IMG/VR virus record: IMGVR_UViG_3300032093_000665
Location: 1 to 27,986 of that record
From: a virus
Length of the DNA stretch: 27,986 bases
Strand: one strand, 5' to 3'
A program made the translations under genes and the position numbers. The notes under the pieces are model-generated. The model was given only the letters and a program-made list of their open reading frames with translations, searched no databases and was not told the origin of the DNA. Below, piece by piece: positions 22,646 through 27,986 of the stretch (position 1 is its first letter; each line of letters begins with the position of its first letter).

Positions 22646-23966
22646 GTTATCAGTACTCTTTATTTTAATTGGAACTACATTTCTGCTCTACCCTCAAGCA
22701 TATGCAGCAACTGCATACTCAGATGTAACCTGTGCCAATCAAGAAGGCACACAGCAGACATATCAAATTGGATGGGATAACTCTAACCAATTCTTTGCAG
22801 ATAAAGGTTACATTCCTAGACTATTTTGTGAGGGAGGATATGCACCACCAGGATTCACTCTTTATATTAGTGACAATCTTTCTGATAGTTCTACTGGTTA
22901 CTACAATGGCGTAGTTATAAACCCTACCCCTGTTGCAAGTCCCAATCCTGAGACGCAGACCGTTCAGTCGGAAACTGTGACGGCAACTGAGACAGCGACT
23001 GCCCCTTCAGAGAGTTCGACTGCTCCATCTTCTGAGAGCGTAACCGCTTCTGAGACTGCAACAACAACTTCTGATACTCAGACTTCCACAACTGAGACAA
23101 CTTCAGCGACTGTTGATACTCCGACTTCAAGTGTCGAATCTCCAACACCTGTGCTACCAGCAGAAACATCAACGGTAGATACCCAAACAGTAGAATCAAA
23201 TCCAACACCTGTAGTTACTCCTCTTCCCGAGCCAGTACCAGTAGTACAACCAGAGCCAATAGTGGCACCGCCACCAACGCCAGAACCTGAACCATTACCT
23301 GAACCTATCCCAGACCCTATACCAGAACCTGAGCCAGAACCTATTGTAGACGAGGTTGAAGAGCCTAGCCCTGAGGTTCCTGAAGTAGACGAGCCAGTTG
23401 TAGAAGAACCAGTGGTTGAAGAACCCGTTGTTGAAACTCCTACGGAGCCTGAGGTCATTGACGAACCAGAGGTACTTGAGCCTGAGGTTGAACTTACCGA
23501 ACCTGAACCAACGCCTGAACCAATACAACCTGAACCTCCTGTTGCCGATGAAGATGCTACCGATGAAGAGAAAGAAATTGTAGCACAGGCAATTATTGAA
23601 GAGGCCAACGGCCAACCAGTAACGGCAGAGGCAATCCAGGCAGCAGGTCTTACCTATGCTGATTTGCCAGCCGAGACACCAGTTGAAGTTCGTCAGGATG
23701 AGAACGGAAACGAAGTTGTTATTACAGCAGAAGTTGCTGCCGCCTTGATGGTTCTTGAGAACCCAGGCGAATTACTTAACGCAATCTTTACAGACCCAGC
23801 ACAGGCACTCCTTGCACTTGGTTCTATCGGTGCAGATATGAGTGCCGAGGAAAGAGCAGAGTCAGAGAAGACTGTTGTTGCTGCAGTTATCGTAGGTCAA
23901 ATTGCTGGACAGGCTGCAGTAACTGCTGCTGCTGGTGCTGCCAGCGCTTATCGGAGGAAACCATAA
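22602..23966 (+). CDS. Exported, membrane-anchored Ser/Thr/Pro/Glu-rich surface protein
   Basis: The TTG at 22602 is the only usable start that supplies the basic n-region (SSSARRKASK). A hydrophobic core (LSVLFILIGTTFLLY) and a signal-peptidase site after QAYA (residue 35) follow. Next come a small domain with two Cys (44 and 76, possible disulphide), a Ser/Thr-rich mucin-like stretch (about 110-200), and a long Pro/Glu stalk (about 200-320, with PEPEPEP-type and EEPVV repeats). A helical acidic domain precedes a C-terminal hydrophobic segment (VVAAVIVGQIAGQAAVTAAA) ending in YRRKP, which looks like a stop-transfer anchor with the positive end inside. The product should be tethered outside the cell membrane with a stalk that could span the wall. 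No LPXTG motif or enzyme signature is seen. A lysis, exclusion or host-surface role is open. Confidence 0.62.
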   Translation: MTKSISSSARRKASKLSVLFILIGTTFLLYPQAYAATAYSDVTCANQEGTQQTYQIGWDNSNQFFADKGYIPRLFCEGGYAPPGFTLYISDNLSDSSTGYYNGVVINPTPVASPNPETQTVQSETVTATETATAPSESSTAPSSESVTASETATTTSDTQTSTTETTSATVDTPTSSVESPTPVLPAETSTVDTQTVESNPTPVVTPLPEPVPVVQPEPIVAPPPTPEPEPLPEPIPDPIPEPEPEPIVDEVEEPSPEVPEVDEPVVEEPVVEEPVVETPTEPEVIDEPEVLEPEVELTEPEPTPEPIQPEPPVADEDATDEEKEIVAQAIIEEANGQPVTAEAIQAAGLTYADLPAETPVEVRQDENGNEVVITAEVAAALMVLENPGELLNAIFTDPAQALLALGSIGADMSAEERAESEKTVVAAVIVGQIAGQAAVTAAAGAASAYRRKP

Positions 23967-24136
23967 TGAAGAAATTCTTTTCAGACATAGCCAATCAACT
24001 ATGGACTTTGCTAGGTATGTTTATTGCCTGGGTAGTTCTTGATGGTTCAGCAAAGACAATCGTTGGTTACGCAATCATTGCAACACTTGTTGCGTGGGCA
24101 ATCACACTCAACATCAGAAATCTAAAGGACGAATAA
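23966..24136 (+). CDS. Small two-helix membrane protein, 56 aa
   Basis: The protein starts on the TAATG of the preceding gene. A basic N-terminus (KKFFSDIANQ) is followed by two hydrophobic segments (LWTLLGMFIAWVVL, about 12-25, and TIVGYAIIATLVAWAITLNI, about 31-50), then RNLKDE. Size and topology suit a holin, antiholin or membrane partner of the exported protein encoded just upstream. It is coupled to the next gene by another TAATG. Confidence 0.6.
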   Translation: MKKFFSDIANQLWTLLGMFIAWVVLDGSAKTIVGYAIIATLVAWAITLNIRNLKDE

Positions 24137-24378
24137 TGGACACACTAAAGAACGTAATGATGAGAATTTTTGCAGTCATCGCTGCTGAGTCTCTCGGAGT
24201 TATTGGTGCTGGTTCTCTCGTAGGTATTCAAGTATGGCAAGCAGCAGTACTGGCAGGTGCACTAGGTGCAGCCCGTGTACTAGAAGCACTAGCCCGTTTC
24301 TACCTAGCAGATGGAAGCCTGACATCAGAAGAAATCAACGCAGCCTTTGCTAAGGTTGACAAGAAAGCGAGTGAGTAA
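24136..24378 (+). CDS. Putative holin, 80 aa
   Basis: The ATG at 24136 shares TAATG with the previous stop. An in-frame GTG or TTG further upstream would overlap that gene. Two hydrophobic segments (MMRIFAVIAAESLGVIGAGS and VWQAAVLAGALGAARVLEAL) are followed by a polar C-terminus with LADGSLTSEEINAAFAKVD. I recall this pattern, membrane pair plus LTxEEINAAF tail, from actinobacteriophage proteins annotated as holins. The endolysin gene follows after the stop with no gap. Holins oligomerise in the cytoplasmic membrane and let the endolysin reach the wall. Confidence 0.7.
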   Translation: MDTLKNVMMRIFAVIAAESLGVIGAGSLVGIQVWQAAVLAGALGAARVLEALARFYLADGSLTSEEINAAFAKVDKKASE

Positions 24379-24888
24379 ATGGGACAAAGACTAGACTTCA
24401 TCAAGGTAGCCGAAGGCGAACTAGGTGTAATTGAAGGTCCGAAGGAAAACGAGACAAAGTACGGCGCATTTACAAAAGCAAACTTCCTACCTTGGTGCGG
24501 TTCTTTTGTGAACTGGTGTGCCAATGAAGTGGGTTTGAAGATTCCTAACTGTGTATCTACAGTGGCAGGAGCAACAGCCTTTATGAAAAAGAAGCAATGG
24601 GAGAAGGCAGAGGAAGCAATCCCTCTACCTGGCGACGTGGTATTCTTTGATTTCCCGAACGATGGCGTTGACCGCATCTCCCATATTGGGATTGTAGTCA
24701 AGGACAACGGAGACGGGACGGTCACCTGTATCGAAGGCAACACTGCCCCAGATAAGAAGGGTGACCAGCGTAACGGAGGGCAAGTCTGCCTGAAGGTACG
24801 TGCCTACAAGAAGAAGAATGGTTCTAAACTCCGCAGGTCACAGGCTGTGACTATCGTGGGATTTGGTAAGCCAGTCTTCAAGTCATAA
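24379..24888 (+). CDS. CHAP-domain endolysin, 169 aa
   Basis: This is a single CHAP (Cys/His-dependent amidohydrolase/peptidase) domain. The catalytic Cys40 is in LPWCGSFVNWCANEVG, His102 is in RISHIGIVVKDN, and the third residue is Glu119 or Asn121 in CIEGNTAP. LPGDVVFFD is the typical strand before His. The enzyme would cut peptide or amide bonds in peptidoglycan. There is no signal peptide and no separate wall-binding domain, so it should rely on a holin for access. The C-terminus (KKKNGSKLRRSQAVTIVGFG) is basic. It is flanked by holin-like genes on both sides, which confirms the lysis context. Confidence 0.87.
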   Translation: MGQRLDFIKVAEGELGVIEGPKENETKYGAFTKANFLPWCGSFVNWCANEVGLKIPNCVSTVAGATAFMKKKQWEKAEEAIPLPGDVVFFDFPNDGVDRISHIGIVVKDNGDGTVTCIEGNTAPDKKGDQRNGGQVCLKVRAYKKKNGSKLRRSQAVTIVGFGKPVFKS

Positions 24889-24896
24889 GGAGAAAA

Positions 24897-25091
24897 ATGA
24901 ATACAACTAAACTCGTTGCTATGGCAACTACTTACGCACGTGCAGCGGTCCCAGCAGTGGTGGCCTTGTACGCAGCAGGAGTGACAGACCCAAAGACGCT
25001 GGCATATGCTTTCGCATCAGCGTTCATTGCCCCACTCTGGAAGGCACTAGACCCTAAGGCCAAGGAATTTGGCATTGGAAGCAAGAAGTAA
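24897..25091 (+). CDS. Small membrane protein, 64 aa (second holin candidate)
   Basis: It follows the endolysin by 8 bases with a good ribosome binding site (AAGGAGAAAA). A hydrophobic segment (YARAAVPAVVALYAAGV) is followed by DPKTLAYAFASAFIAPLWKA and a tail ALDPKAKEFGIGSKK. I recall this ending from phage holin-like proteins. It is the last gene before the terminator. It may be a holin or an antiholin to the protein encoded at 24136. Confidence 0.65.
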   Translation: MNTTKLVAMATTYARAAVPAVVALYAAGVTDPKTLAYAFASAFIAPLWKALDPKAKEFGIGSKK

Positions 25092-25133
25092 ACACCCTCA
25101 AATAGGGGCCTAACAGCCCCATAGAGACACTAA

Positions 25134-25176
25134 GACCCTCACCTCTAGGTACTTACCTAGGAGTGGGGGTCTTTTT
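25134..25176 (+). terminator. Strong rho-independent terminator of the late operon
   Basis: GACCCTCACCTCTAGGT (25134-25150) pairs with ACCTAGGAGTGGGGGTC (25155-25171), 17 positions with one mismatch and two wobble pairs, around a 4-base loop. TTTTT follows at 25172-25176. A smaller hairpin (GGGGC at 25105-25109, GCCCC at 25116-25120) lies just upstream. It ends transcription of the lysis genes and separates them from the convergent methyltransferase gene. The other strand lacks a T run directly after the stem. Confidence 0.9.
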
Positions 25177-25177
25177 C

Positions 25178-25753
25178 TCATTTCTTTTGAATCCAAACCT
25201 GGTAATCCTGGCTGAGTAGTACGTACTCACCCTGCTTTTCTTGCAGGAAATTATCTATAGCAATCATAGGGCGAAGGGATGGGTGAACATCCTGACCCCA
25301 TAGGTAGTCATCAAAGGCAAGGATGCCTTGGGACTTAAGCAGTGGCCACGCATTGGTGGCATCACGATAGACAGCCTTCTCGGTGTGGTCACCGTCAATG
25401 TAGATGAAGTCGTACTTCTCCTTGAGGTTAGGTAGCACATAGGTTGAGTCACCCTTGATGGACATTACGTTCTCGTACTTGTCCATTCGGTTGAGATAGA
25501 TTCCATAGATTGCATCAAAATCCATAGCCTCGTGCTCACGCTCATCTGAACCTTGCCAGGTATCTACATCGGTAAGGGTTGATGATGGGTCAAGAAGAAT
25601 ACTGGTCAGTAACCAGTCACTGGCATCGCCAGTATATACACCCACCTGTAGAAACTTGAGGTTAGGTTTGCCCTTGAACTTGGTCAGGTGATTCTCAAAG
25701 TTATACTTCTGGCTATCAAACCAGTTGGGATAGTTCGGCGTGTCGTTTTCCAT
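25178..25753 (-). CDS. Class I SAM-dependent methyltransferase, 191 aa
   Basis: The Rossmann motifs of the Methyltransf_24-like group are visible. Motif I is LQVGVYTGDASDWLL (Gly38, Gly42, Asp43), LTDVDTWQG follows strand 2, YDFIYIDGDHTEKAVYRDA holds the strand-4 acidic and His residues (Asp120, Asp122, His123), and GILAFDDYLWGQDVHPS is the strand-5 loop. The D-H and D-D pairs recall metal-binding members of the family that act on sugars or small molecules. It could modify a sugar added by the glycosyltransferase encoded at 13224 (inference), though DNA or protein targets are not excluded. It is transcribed leftward, away from the divergent control region, and ends at the late terminator. Confidence 0.8.
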   Translation of the reverse strand: MENDTPNYPNWFDSQKYNFENHLTKFKGKPNLKFLQVGVYTGDASDWLLTSILLDPSSTLTDVDTWQGSDEREHEAMDFDAIYGIYLNRMDKYENVMSIKGDSTYVLPNLKEKYDFIYIDGDHTEKAVYRDATNAWPLLKSQGILAFDDYLWGQDVHPSLRPMIAIDNFLQEKQGEYVLLSQDYQVWIQKK

Positions 25754-25800
25754 TAAGTGTCCTGTCTGTGTATACTTAGTTATATAATAACATATAAATA

Positions 25801-25827
25801 ATATATAGGCGCGGAGCGCCTTATATA
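25801..25827. promoter_or_regulatory. GC-tipped hairpin in the AT-rich control region
   Basis: GGCGC (25808-25812) and GCGCC (25816-25820) form a stem with a three-base loop (GGA). A-T pairs extend the stem by about six more pairs with one bulged T. It stands out as the only GC-rich element in roughly 70 bases of A/T. No T run follows, so it is not a standard terminator. Confidence 0.6.
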
Positions 25828-25861
25828 ATATATATAATTATTATTATATACTACAATAGAT

Positions 25862-25917
25862 TTAGATAGTACCCTTGTTTTAAGTACCCTCCTGTCCTTG
25901 ATAGGGGTACTATCTAA
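25862..25917. repeat. 13-bp perfect inverted repeat with an extra internal copy (operator or attenuator-like)
   Basis: TTAGATAGTACCC (25862-25874) is perfectly inverted at GGGTACTATCTAA (25905-25917). A second direct copy of its core AGTACCCT lies inside, at 25883-25890, 15 bases from the first copy (25868-25875). Either copy can pair with the right arm, so two alternative hairpins are possible, or three half-sites for a DNA-binding protein. It lies just before the ribosome binding site of the first early gene. Confidence 0.7.
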
Positions 25918-25940
25918 CAACTTACTAGACGGAGGAATAA

Positions 25941-26090
25941 ATGCACAACCCATTCAAAAGAAAACCAGACGAGTTTGATTCATTGGTTTCGATTCTCCTA
26001 TCGGAGATTGATGAACTCGTAATCCTCATTGAGGAAATTCGCAAGGACCTTGATGACCTGACCGACTTTGTAGAAGAACGCCTTGATTAA
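25941..26090 (+). CDS. Small acidic helical protein, 49 aa, first early gene
   Basis: GGAGG at optimal spacing precedes the ATG. The protein begins MHNPFKRKPDEFDSL and then forms one or two amphipathic, acidic helices (LSEIDELVILIEEIRKDLDD). It is likely a small coiled-coil protein. Early position, just after the control region, suggests a host-takeover or regulatory role, but no family is recognised. Its last bases overlap the TTG start of the nuclease gene. Confidence 0.6.
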   Translation: MHNPFKRKPDEFDSLVSILLSEIDELVILIEEIRKDLDDLTDFVEERLD

Positions 26091-26271
26091 GTTAAATGAT
26101 TACACTCTACCTGAGCACATCAGTTACTCAGCATTCACAACCTATCTGACTTGCGGTTATCAGTACTACCTAGGCAGACTACTGCAGGTACCTGAGGAGC
26201 CAAGCATCTGGTCAGCAGGTGGCCGTGCATTCCACTACGCAACGGAGTTGTACGACTATGACAACGAATGA
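26083..26271 (+). CDS. Cas4/RecB-like nuclease, N-terminal fragment
   Basis: This 62-aa frame from a TTG start holds the N-terminal part of a PD-(D/E)XK exonuclease of the RecB/Cas4 type. YLTCGYQYYLGRL carries Cys24, the usual first ligand of an iron-sulphur cluster, and SAGGRAFHYATELYD holds the GxxxH motif (Gly47, His51). The frame stops at TGA (26269-26271) exactly where the next frame, starting at 26258, continues the domain. Alone it lacks the catalytic acidic residues and the other three cluster Cys. It may be a split gene, a programmed frameshift (GAA-TGA) or a mutation or assembly error. Confidence 0.7.
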   Translation: MIKLNDYTLPEHISYSAFTTYLTCGYQYYLGRLLQVPEEPSIWSAGGRAFHYATELYDYDNE

Positions 26272-26863
26272 ACTATGGGCTAAGGCTTGGAAGAAAGAAA
26301 CCGAAGGTTTAGACCTCAACACTGCACGACGTGCAGGACGTTCAACCAAGGACAATCCTAACAAAGAGGATGGCTTTTGGTGGGACACTAATGGTTCCAT
26401 TTGGGTAGACAACTACATCAAGTGGCGCAAGAACAATCCTAACTGGAAAATCTGGACAACTCCACAAGGTGCTCGTGCCATCGAACTGGAGTTGAATCCA
26501 GTAATCTCAGGTGTACCAGTGAAGATGTTTATTGACAGAATCTTTGAGGTAGACGGTAAGTTAGTTATCGTTGACTTGAAGACATCACGTACACGCCCAA
26601 CCTCTGACCTTCAGTTAGGCTTCTACAAAGTAGGAGTCGAACAGATGATAGGAGCAGAAGTCAATCTAGGAAACTACTGGATGTCTCGTGAGTCGGGGAC
26701 AGGAGAGATGATTGACCTAAGTAGATATACGCTAGACACGCTTGAGTACTTTGTCGATGGGTTTGATAAAGCACGCAAGGCTGGTATATTTCTACCGAAC
26801 CTACAATCGTGCAATTTCTGTGGACTCACAGCACATTGCCAATTCACAAAGGAAAAGAAATGA
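26258..26863 (+). CDS. Cas4/RecB-like PD-(D/E)XK nuclease, C-terminal part
   Basis: From ATG 26258 this 201-aa part holds the catalytic core. IELELNPVISG and MFIDRIFEVDG carry the first acidic residues (Asp93), LVIVDLKTSRTR is the (D/E)xK motif (Asp106, Lys108), and DLQLGFYKVG is the QxxxY motif (Gln119, Tyr123). The C-terminal LQSCNFCGLTAHCQF gives CxxCx5C (Cys185, 188, 194), the last three iron-sulphur ligands. The first ligand and the GxxxH motif are encoded in the preceding fragment in another frame, so the two should form one enzyme. Such nucleases process DNA ends in phage recombination and replication. The gene overlaps the next one by ATGA. Confidence 0.8.
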   Translation: MTTNELWAKAWKKETEGLDLNTARRAGRSTKDNPNKEDGFWWDTNGSIWVDNYIKWRKNNPNWKIWTTPQGARAIELELNPVISGVPVKMFIDRIFEVDGKLVIVDLKTSRTRPTSDLQLGFYKVGVEQMIGAEVNLGNYWMSRESGTGEMIDLSRYTLDTLEYFVDGFDKARKAGIFLPNLQSCNFCGLTAHCQFTKEKK

Positions 26864-27261
26864 CAACAGAAAACTGGAAGTTGCAAGTATCGGTTAAGTC
26901 TCCTAATGGTGACTTGATTAACATTCGTGCCAACACAGCAGATGAACTGAGCGTAATGCTTGAAGGTATTACAGACTACTCACATCAGATTGCTGCTACA
27001 TCTAAGGCGGTTGCTGCTGCTTACACAGTACTCCCTTTAGCGACTGGCGGTTCAACTCAAGACACCGCGCCAGCGCCATCCTTCGTAGCAACCCAGGCGC
27101 CGAGTCCTTCCGCAGGGCAAGCAGGGATGTCTACGCCGACTTGCGTACACGGAGCACGCATCTTCCGACAGGGAGTGAGCAAGACCAACGGGAAGCCTTA
27201 CGCATTTTGGGCTTGCCCGACACCACAGGGAACACCAGACCAGTGCAAACCCGTGAACTAA
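26860..27261 (+). CDS. Putative zinc-ribbon protein linked to the nuclease, 133 aa
   Basis: The ATG at 26860 overlaps the nuclease stop (ATGA) and has GGAAAAG upstream. The N-terminal 60 residues (TTENWKLQVSVKSPNGDLIN) look like a small alpha/beta domain. A Pro/Ala/Ser-rich linker (about 75-105) leads to a C-terminal zinc-ribbon candidate with CVHGARIF, GKPYAFWACPTP and DQCKPVN (one Cys-His pair and two Cys). I recall the KPYxxWxCPTP signature from small phage proteins next to such nucleases. A single-strand binding or nuclease partner role is plausible; this is inference from neighbours. Confidence 0.65.
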   Translation: MTTENWKLQVSVKSPNGDLINIRANTADELSVMLEGITDYSHQIAATSKAVAAAYTVLPLATGGSTQDTAPAPSFVATQAPSPSAGQAGMSTPTCVHGARIFRQGVSKTNGKPYAFWACPTPQGTPDQCKPVN

Positions 27262-27284
27262 TACAAGAAGAAATGCTATAAGAA

Positions 27285-27331
27285 TTGGTGGAGGGGTAGT
27301 CAGACGGGGAAGGTGATTGCCCCTCTTCCAA
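27285..27331 (+). promoter_or_regulatory. Hairpin in the leader of the ATPase gene
   Basis: In the 88-base gap before the ATPase gene, TTGG-T-GGAGGGG (27285-27296) pairs with CCCCTCT-T-CCAA (27320-27331), 11 pairs with one wobble and one T-T mismatch, around a 23-base loop. It lies before the ribosome binding site (AGGAGATGTA) and could affect expression. It is too short for a tRNA and has no T run. Confidence 0.45.
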
Positions 27332-27349
27332 CTTAAGACAGGAGATGTA

Positions 27350-27986
27350 ATGAGAACTTTAGTAAGAAGTGTAGGACGACAGGATATTGGCGGTGAACCG
27401 CTACCAAGTTGCTTCAAAACATTTGATAACAACAAGATTATATTTCGCAGGTCAGAAGTATCTATGCTTGCAGGTACACCTGGTGTAGGTAAGTCAACAC
27501 TTGCTATTGCACTAGCGTTGAAGATGAAGGTACCTTGCCTATACATCTCAGCAGATACCAATGCACACACTATGGCTATGCGTTTAGCCTCAATGATTTC
27601 TGGTAAGAACCAGACTGATGTTGAGAACCTAATGAATGCTGACCCTGGTTGGACGAAGGCTGTGCTACAAAAGAGTAGCCATATTGTCTGGTCATTTGAA
27701 TCATCACCTACCTTGCAAGATATAGATGAAGAAGTCCAAGCCTTTGAGGAACTCTGGGGTTGCCCACCTGTTGCTATCTTTGTAGATAACTTGATGGACA
27801 TAGCCACAGATGGTGGAGAAGAGTTCGCATCTATGCGTGCGATTATGAAGGAGTTGAAGTACCTTGCTCGTGCAACTAACACTGCTATTATTATTTTACA
27901 CCACACTTCTGAGGCTGTTATGGGTAACCCTTGCCAACCTCGTTCTGCCCTCCAAGGTAAGGTGGCACAACTTCCTGCACTTATCT
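27350..27986 (+). CDS. DnaB/RecA-type ATPase, likely replicative helicase (3' end outside the window)
   Basis: The frame is open from ATG 27350 to the end of the window (212 codons). A short N-terminal part leads to Walker A, LAGTPGVGKST (Gly42-Thr50, Lys48), then LYISADTNAHTMAMRLASMI, Walker B VAIFVDNLMD (Asp146) and the sensor-like IIILHHTSEA. ALQGKVAQLPALI follows near the visible end. This is the RecA-fold core of the DnaB/RadA/KaiC group. There is no DnaB N-terminal domain, so a shortened phage helicase or a RadA-like loader is also possible. It follows the nuclease and zinc-ribbon genes, in line with a replication and recombination operon. The ribosome binding site is AGGAGATGTA. Confidence 0.83.
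   Translation, partial: MRTLVRSVGRQDIGGEPLPSCFKTFDNNKIIFRRSEVSMLAGTPGVGKSTLAIALALKMKVPCLYISADTNAHTMAMRLASMISGKNQTDVENLMNADPGWTKAVLQKSSHIVWSFESSPTLQDIDEEVQAFEELWGCPPVAIFVDNLMDIATDGGEEFASMRAIMKELKYLARATNTAIIILHHTSEAVMGNPCQPRSALQGKVAQLPALI

Larger units (their letters stand above)
25754..25940. promoter_or_regulatory. Divergent AT-rich control region (candidate early promoters or replication origin)
   Basis: This 187-base region lies between the leftward methyltransferase and the rightward early genes and has no convincing gene. Bases 25785-25855 are almost pure A/T with many TATA-like words, interrupted only by a GC hairpin. Divergent promoters must lie here, but the A/T density makes single -10 and -35 boxes ambiguous. 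A GGAGG ribosome binding site at 25931-25935 serves the first early gene. Confidence 0.6.

Noticed and set aside
23078-23608. Long minus-strand frame of 176 codons rich in Gly, Ser and Thr
   Set aside because: It is the exact antisense of the Pro/Glu and Ser/Thr repeats of the exported protein, whose codon pattern creates stop-free complements. It has no ribosome binding site and no sensible domain.
27285-27331. tRNA-like element ending in CCA
   Set aside because: The structure spans only about 47 bases, has no T-arm (GGTTCGA-like) or anticodon arm, and is better read as one hairpin. I saw no convincing tRNA anywhere in the window.
27052-27906. Minus-strand frame of 284 codons over the right end
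   Set aside because: The plus strand carries a zinc-ribbon protein and an ATPase with intact Walker motifs over the same bases, and the antisense product has no recognisable domain.

Overview
The window is part of a tailed double-stranded DNA phage genome, cut at both ends. It opens inside the portal gene and closes inside a DnaB/RecA-type ATPase gene. Moderate GC, the standard genetic code and many small gene families of a type I associate with actinobacteriophages suggest a phage of a low-to-moderate-GC actinobacterium, such as the freshwater lineages. This host call is inference. I see no integrase, repressor, tape-measure, tail-tube or tail-sheath gene. With an N4-gp56-type major capsid protein, this points to a short-tailed (podovirus-like) virion and a lytic lifestyle, again by inference.

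Layout. (1) Head module, 1-11.5 kb, plus strand: portal C-terminus, a proteasome/HslV-like Ntn hydrolase in the place where a capsid maturation protease is expected, a disordered 144-aa protein, an 1807-aa giant protein, two roughly 400-aa proteins, scaffold and major capsid protein. (2) 11.5-15.1 kb: a run of very small genes, several lysine-rich and one zinc-binding, then a GT-A glycosyltransferase and putative head-tail connector proteins. (3) 15.1-22.4 kb: tail fibre cassette with a duplicated fibre-plus-small-chaperone module, a glycine-rich adhesin, and a large tail protein. An endonuclease VII/HNH gene sits antisense between the last two, beside what looks like a relic of the tail gene's start. 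(4) 22.4-25.1 kb: lysis cassette with a CHAP endolysin, several small membrane proteins and an exported, membrane-anchored Ser/Thr/Pro/Glu-rich protein. It closes with a strong rho-independent terminator. (5) 25.2-25.75 kb, minus strand: a SAM-dependent methyltransferase. (6) 25.75-25.94 kb: an AT-rich divergent intergenic region with hairpins and repeats, a candidate early promoter or replication origin. (7) 25.94 kb to the end, plus strand: replication and recombination genes, namely a small acidic protein, a Cas4/RecB-like nuclease split in two by a frame change, a zinc-ribbon protein and the ATPase.

The late genes are tightly packed, and many start on the TAATG that ends the previous gene, so translation is probably coupled. 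The findings I rate highest are the Ntn hydrolase as candidate head protease, the split Cas4-like nuclease, the endonuclease insertion scar, the exported protein in the lysis cassette and the repeat-rich divergent control region. All functional calls rest on reading the sequence by eye; no database search was run.
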